From assembly GCF_001839655.2 (NCBI RefSeq), contig NZ_CP056087.1:1984001-2048000 (forward strand): a stretch of 64,000 nt of DNA, written 5' to 3'. Below, piece after piece: positions 59,980-64,000 of the stretch. The notes under the pieces were generated by a model. It saw only the letters and a program-made list of their open reading frames with translations, searched no databases and had not been told where the DNA came from. The position numbers were made by a program, and so were the translations under genes. Position 1 is the first letter of the stretch. The number at the start of each line of letters is the position of its first letter. Source of the stretch: Pseudomonas argentinensis. GTDB lineage: Bacteria > Pseudomonadota > Gammaproteobacteria > Pseudomonadales > Pseudomonadaceae.

Positions 59980-61559
59980 TGGGGGGCAACCGTGTTGGGC
60001 GGGAGTTGATAGCTCCAGGTCTCGCTGAGGGTCTTGTCACCCTCGACCAGAGCCGCGCGCATTTCCACCGCTTGCTTGGGATCCTTGACCTTGAAGCGCA
60101 CCGTCATGCGCCAACCTTTGGTGGCCTTGTTGTACTGCAGGTGATTGTCCAGCACCTCGGCGTTGTCGTTGATGCTGAAGTTGCTGGCTACCGCGGCATC
60201 GGGCTTGAGCGCTTCCAGGGACGGGCCTTCGAAGTCCACCAGCAGGGCGATGCTGCCATCGAGCTTGCGGGTCAGGTTGGGCTGCTTGACTTCACCGGCG
60301 CTGCGCATGGTCTGCTTGACCCAGGCGATGTCCTGGCCCAGCTGGGCGCGCTCGTCCTTGGTCCAGTGCATGCGGTAGTCGAACTCCATCGGCTCGCCCG
60401 GCTCGGGCTGCTCATCGGGGATCCAGAAGGCGACGATGTTGTCGTTGGTCTCATCCGGGGTGGGGATCTCCACCAGCTCGACCTTGCCCTTGCCCCATTC
60501 GCCCTTGGGTTCGATCCACACGCTGGGGCGCTGTTCGTAGTGGTCGTCCAGGTCTTCGTATTGGGCGAAGTCGCGGCCGCGTTGCAGCAGGCCGAAACCT
60601 TTCGGGTTCTGCACTTCGAAGGTGCTTACCGCGAGGTTCTGCGGGTTGTTCAGCGGGCGCCAGATATGCTCGTCGCTGCCGGTATGGATCGCCAGGCCGT
60701 TGGCGTCGTGCAGGGCCGGGCGGTAGTTGGCCTTGGCGGAGCGCTGGTTGCTGCCGTACAGGAACATGCTGGTCAGCGGCGCGACGCCCAGCTTGTTGAC
60801 GTTGTCGCGCAGGAACACCCGGGATTTCACATCGACCACCGCGTCGTTGCCGGGGCGCAGGATGAACCGGTAAGCACCGGTGGCGCGGGGCGAGTCGAGC
60901 AGGGCGAAGATCACCAGGTGCTTGTCGCCGGCTTTCGGGCGCTCGATCCAGAACTCGCGAAAATAGGGGAATTCCTCGCCGCTGGGCAGCGCGGTGTCGA
61001 TGGCCAGGCCGCGGGCCGAGGTACCGTAGACCTGATCCTTGCCGACCACGCGGAAGTAGCTGGCGCCGAGCAGGCTCATGATTTCGTCGAGCTTGTCCTT
61101 CTCGTTGACCGGGTACATGACGCGAAAGCCCGCGTAGCCCAGCTCCTTGGTGGCGTCCTGATCGACTTTCAGGTCGCCGAAGTCGAAGCGCTCGGGGTCG
61201 TATTTGATCTCGTTGACGCGGGTGGCGGTCACTTCGTTGATCTTCACCGGGGTCTCGAAGTGCATGCCCTGGTGATAGAAGCTCAGCTTGAAGGGCGTCT
61301 TGCTGTCGGCCCATTCATACTTGTCTTCACGTGCCTTGATCTGCTGGTAATCCTTGAACGACAGGGTGCGCAATTCGCTGGGCAGGTTGCTGGCAGGCGC
61401 GGCGTAAGGCTTGTCCAGCAATCCCTTGGCTTGCGAAGCCACATCGTCGAGGGAGAAAGCCAGCACCTGGGCACTGAACAACGTGGTGGTGCAGGCCAGG
61501 CACAGCGCAGCTGGAAGCATGCTGTGGCGGACAGATGCCTTGACGGTTTTGAGGATCAC
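59976..61559 (-). CDS. opgG: Periplasmic glucan biosynthesis protein OpgG (MdoG)
   Basis: 527 residues beginning at a GTG at 61559 that has GGAGG 6 bases ahead. The signal peptide ends SAQVLA/FS. The mature domain starts [18 protein letters not shown] and has the glucan-binding folds (FHYDDRR-type [18 protein letters not shown]). It processes or branches the glucan chain in the periplasm. It overlaps opgH by 4 bases, so the two are translated together. Confidence 0.94.
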   Translation of the reverse strand: MILKTVKASVRHSMLPAALCLACTTTLFSAQVLAFSLDDVASQAKGLLDKPYAAPASNLPSELRTLSFKDYQQIKAREDKYEWADSKTPFKLSFYHQGMHFETPVKINEVTATRVNEIKYDPERFDFGDLKVDQDATKELGYAGFRVMYPVNEKDKLDEIMSLLGASYFRVVGKDQVYGTSARGLAIDTALPSGEEFPYFREFWIERPKAGDKHLVIFALLDSPRATGAYRFILRPGNDAVVDVKSRVFLRDNVNKLGVAPLTSMFLYGSNQRSAKANYRPALHDANGLAIHTGSDEHIWRPLNNPQNLAVSTFEVQNPKGFGLLQRGRDFAQYEDLDDHYEQRPSVWIEPKGEWGKGKVELVEIPTPDETNDNIVAFWIPDEQPEPGEPMEFDYRMHWTKDERAQLGQDIAWVKQTMRSAGEVKQPNLTRKLDGSIALLVDFEGPSLEALKPDAAVASNFSINDNAEVLDNHLQYNKATKGWRMTVRFKVKDPKQAVEMRAALVEGDKTLSETWSYQLPPNTVAPQ

Positions 61560-61663
61560 GGATCCCTCCAGAAAACAGTAAGAAACAGCGGCACGGTCGG
61601 CCGAACACTTCCTTCCGACCGTCGCCATTGCAGATGATTCCTGGGAATTTCCTTTCCTTTGGC

Positions 61664-62920
61664 TCAGCTTGTGCTACGCCGTACCGGCAGCCACTTGAGC
61701 AGCCGTTTGCGGGTCGGCACCACGGCGTTCTCCTGGGCCCAGACGCAGAGGATCACCGTCAGTAGCAGGAACAGTGGGTAGAAGACGATCGACAGCTCCT
61801 GCTCGCCAGCCTGCACCGCGCACTGCGCCCAGTTGGCGAAGCAGTCGCCGGAGGCCACGCCGAGCAGCTTTTCCGAACGGGAAAACAGGGTGAAGGCCGG
61901 TACGTGCAGCACGAACAGCGGCAGCGAGGCGGCGCCCAGGCGCTGTGACCAGCGCCTAACCGATTCGCTGTCTGGCGAGGCTGCCAGCGCACAGAGGTAG
62001 ATCAGCATGACCTGCGCCGGCAGCAGCAGGCCGTTATGCAGCAGGTAGTACCAGAACTGCGGCCCTTCGATCAGCCAGGCCGTGGCGAGGAAACAGGCCA
62101 CTACCGTGGCGATCATCAGCCCGACGCCGCCCGCGCCCGGGGTACGGCCGGCGTCCTGCAGGTCGCGGAACAGCCCGTAGGCGAGAATGCCGGCGAGAAA
62201 CTCGGGCAGGCGCACCAGCGGGTTGCGGTGCAGGATGCCGGTGAACGGCATGCCGTAGTCACCGTTGAGAATCACCAGCACCGGCGGAATCAGGTAGATC
62301 AGGGTGATGATGCCCAGCCACAGCACCTTGTGCTTCAGGCGCGCCAGGCGCGGCGCCACGAAGGGAAAGGTGAGGTAGAAGAAGAACAGCGTGGAGATCG
62401 ACCACAGCGGCGCGTTGAAGGTCAGGTAGAAGGGGTTCCAGGCCTGCAGCATCAGCAGTTGCAACACGCTGTTGAAGGCCAGCTCGCCGTTGCTCATGAA
62501 ATGCTCGAGCGTGGCGCGCGAGATATCGGTCATGTCCTCGTTGGTGTCGTACACCACGAAACGGACACTGGCCTTGGTGTCGTCCGGCGGAATGCCCAGG
62601 CTGCTGATGACGAAGATCACCGAGATGGTCAGCAGCAGCGAAAAGATATGCAGCGGGTAGAGATTGGCGAAGCGCCTGCTCCAGAAACTCACCGCCGGTT
62701 CGCGCAGCTGGCCGCGCTGGCAGTAGACGTGGGCGAGTAGAAAGCCGGAGAGCACGAAGAAGGTACTGGTGGCGAAGAAGCCCGCGCCGCTGAGCTGCTT
62801 GATGATCGGCAACTGCTGTTCTGGGTAGTTGTGCAGGGTGTGGAAGACCACGATGTACAGGCCGAGTATGAAGCGCAGCCACTCGAGCCCGATGAAATGT
62901 TCCTTGTCGGTGCGGGGCAT
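61664..62920 (-). CDS. Acyltransferase-3-family membrane protein
   Basis: 418 residues with about ten helices. The family start [22 protein letters not shown] contains the His of the acyltransferase-3 catalytic region, and [13 protein letters not shown] and [14 protein letters not shown] follow. AAGGAG precedes the ATG. It lies 104 bases upstream of opgG on the same strand, so it may decorate periplasmic glucans as OpgC does in E. coli. The fit to OpgC itself is only by context. Confidence 0.8.
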   Translation of the reverse strand: MPRTDKEHFIGLEWLRFILGLYIVVFHTLHNYPEQQLPIIKQLSGAGFFATSTFFVLSGFLLAHVYCQRGQLREPAVSFWSRRFANLYPLHIFSLLLTISVIFVISSLGIPPDDTKASVRFVVYDTNEDMTDISRATLEHFMSNGELAFNSVLQLLMLQAWNPFYLTFNAPLWSISTLFFFYLTFPFVAPRLARLKHKVLWLGIITLIYLIPPVLVILNGDYGMPFTGILHRNPLVRLPEFLAGILAYGLFRDLQDAGRTPGAGGVGLMIATVVACFLATAWLIEGPQFWYYLLHNGLLLPAQVMLIYLCALAASPDSESVRRWSQRLGAASLPLFVLHVPAFTLFSRSEKLLGVASGDCFANWAQCAVQAGEQELSIVFYPLFLLLTVILCVWAQENAVVPTRKRLLKWLPVRRSTS

Positions 62921-63172
62921 CCCCGTTCTCCTTATATCGACAATCGCCCCGGCACGGATCGACCTGCACAGGCGAGCCTCACGGCAGCCGGGTCAGGTTC
63001 TGACAGCAGCATTCGGGTTTCGATCTATCGATTTGCCAGCAGGCGGGCACGGGGGAGGTCTGTTCACGACCTCGCGAGCTAGAGCCATACCAGGCCTAGG
63101 CGGACGGTGAGCAGAGATTTCGAGGGGAGGCCGGGCGGCGATCCGCTTTAGCCTCGATTTTGCCTGACTAGG

Positions 63173-63205
63173 CGTAAAGAGCTCGCGGCTAAAACCCCTG
63201 CCACG
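63173..63205. repeat. Decayed REP-like element
   Basis: Shares CGTAAAGAGCTCGCGGCTAAA with the REP at 48104, but the right arm reads ACCCCTGCCACG, so the GCCGC partner of the stem is lost. Confidence 0.7.
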
Positions 63206-63281
63206 AGATCGCGAACGGCTGCTATCGCCACGTTGCAGTCCACATAGATAGAACCCGGCATGAAGATCGTGAACAGGTTCT

Positions 63282-63314
63282 AAAAAGCAGCGAGCTGCCC
63301 TATCAGGCAGCCCG
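63282..63314 (-). terminator. Intrinsic terminator of lon
   Basis: On the minus strand a 9-bp stem with one mismatch (arms 63291-63299 and 63306-63314) and a 6-base loop is followed by TGCTTTTTA. It begins just past the lon stop. Confidence 0.8.
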
Positions 63315-63327
63315 CAGCATAGGGCGA

Positions 63328-64000
63328 TCAGTCGAACAGCACCTTGGCGACATCGCTGAAGCGTTTGGCGAAGTGCACGGTGATGCCCTGCTTGAGGTAG
63401 TCCGGCAGCTCCTGATAGGAACCGCGGTTGGCCTCGGGCAGGATCAGCTCGTGAATCTTCTGCCGGCGTGCGGCGATGACCTTCTCGCGCACCCCGCCGA
63501 TGGCCAGCACCTGGCCGGTCAGGGTCAGCTCGCCGGTCATCGCCACGCCTTTCTTCGGCACCTGGTTGCGGGCCAGGGAGAGCAGGGCGCTGGCGATGGT
63601 GACGCCGGCGCTCGGGCCGTCCTTGGGCGTGGCGCCTTCGGGCACGTGCATGTGCACGAAGGCCTGGTCGAAGAAGGTCGGGTCACCCTTGTAGGTCTTC
63701 AGGTTGGAGCTGACGTAGCTGTAGGCGATCTCCGCGGATTCCTTCATCACCTCGCCGAGCTGGCCGGTGAGCTTGAAGCCGCGGTTGAGGGTGTGGATGC
63801 GCGTCGCCTCGATCGGCAGGGTGGCGCCGCCCATGCTGGTCCAGGCCAGGCCGGTGATCACGCCGACACCGGACAGCACCTGCTCGCTGCGAAACACCGG
63901 CATGCCCAGGTAGCCTTCCAGGTCCTTGGCGGCGATCTTGACCTTGCTCTGCGGATCCTCCAGCAGTTGCACCACCGCCTTGCGCACCAGCTTGCCGAGC
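63328..64000 (-). CDS. lon: ATP-dependent protease Lon, C-terminal part
   Basis: About 224 residues at the right edge; the frame runs off the window. The proteolytic domain shows the catalytic Ser in KDGPSAGVTIAS and Lys in VREKVIAARR. Pseudomonas carries more than one Lon (Lon and AsrA), and this could be either. It degrades misfolded and regulatory proteins in the cytosol. Confidence 0.9.
   Translation of the reverse strand, partial: LGKLVRKAVVQLLEDPQSKVKIAAKDLEGYLGMPVFRSEQVLSGVGVITGLAWTSMGGATLPIEATRIHTLNRGFKLTGQLGEVMKESAEIAYSYVSSNLKTYKGDPTFFDQAFVHMHVPEGATPKDGPSAGVTIASALLSLARNQVPKKGVAMTGELTLTGQVLAIGGVREKVIAARRQKIHELILPEANRGSYQELPDYLKQGITVHFAKRFSDVAKVLFD

Larger units (their letters stand above)
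62921..63327. other. Intergenic region between lon and the acyltransferase
   Basis: About 400 bases without a credible gene. It contains a decayed REP copy (63173-63205) and the lon terminator at its right edge. Confidence 0.5.

Overview
The window is high-GC chromosomal DNA from a Pseudomonas species. The order dspI / ung / opdH-tctCBA / tctDE / sdhE / nadB / algU-mucA-mucB-mucD / lepA-lepB / rnc-era-recO-pdxJ is the one I recall from P. aeruginosa. The glpFK-R-D-metR, argF and braCDEFG blocks are also Pseudomonas-type. It is not P. aeruginosa itself, because mucC is missing and several blocks that I recall as distant there are joined here. No phage, insertion sequence, CRISPR array or RNA gene was seen. 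This is core-genome sequence, and the accessory signals are intergenic repeats, operators and a few anomalous genes.

Layout. (1) 1-2401: the end of a LapB-type ABC exporter and its LapC-type membrane fusion protein, for a large surface adhesin. (2) 2406-4356: two crotonase-fold genes, one a DspI-like hydratase. (3) 4707-7430: ung, a lipoprotein and an AbrB-type membrane protein. (4) 7414-14050: a complete tricarboxylate uptake system with porin OpdH, TctCBA and the TctDE two-component system. (5) 14084-18343: an HDOD protein, YgfZ, SdhE-YgfX and NadB. (6) 18658-22694: the AlgU envelope-stress regulon core with two sigma-22-type promoters, ending in a strong terminator. (7) 22887-29096: lepA, lepB, DUF4845, rnc, era, recO and pdxJ, tightly packed. 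(8) 29093-34029: a LysR gene with a divergent small gene, cmoAB, a chagasin-type lipoprotein, a cupin, and metR with a MetR box. (9) 34189-40215: a hydrolase, then the glycerol regulon glpF-glpK-glpR-glpD. (10) 40552-47671: ybaK, a periplasmic binding protein, a PhzF-like gene, an orphan ABC ATPase, argF, a molybdopterin oxidoreductase and grxD. (11) 47721-50534: a structured intergenic repeat and a REP copy, trmO, DUF1456, a pseudouridine-synthase-like gene without its catalytic motifs, a 28-residue membrane peptide gene and a long hairpin repeat. (12) 50534-55419: the branched-chain amino acid ABC transporter. (13) 55710-62920: DUF2288, DUF5064, hyi, then the osmoregulated periplasmic glucan genes opgG-opgH, where opgH carries a one-base frameshift, plus an acyltransferase. 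(14) 63328-64000: the end of a Lon protease.

The nutrient-uptake genes share signs of catabolite control. A-rich Hfq/Crc-type motifs sit next to the ribosome sites of opdH, tctC and glpF. The most notable items are the opgH frameshift, the catalytically dead-looking RluF relative, the tiny membrane peptide gene with its own terminator, the shared glp operator, the tandem repeat operator upstream of tctD, the paired AlgU promoters and the multi-hairpin intergenic repeat. I found no clear new multi-gene system.
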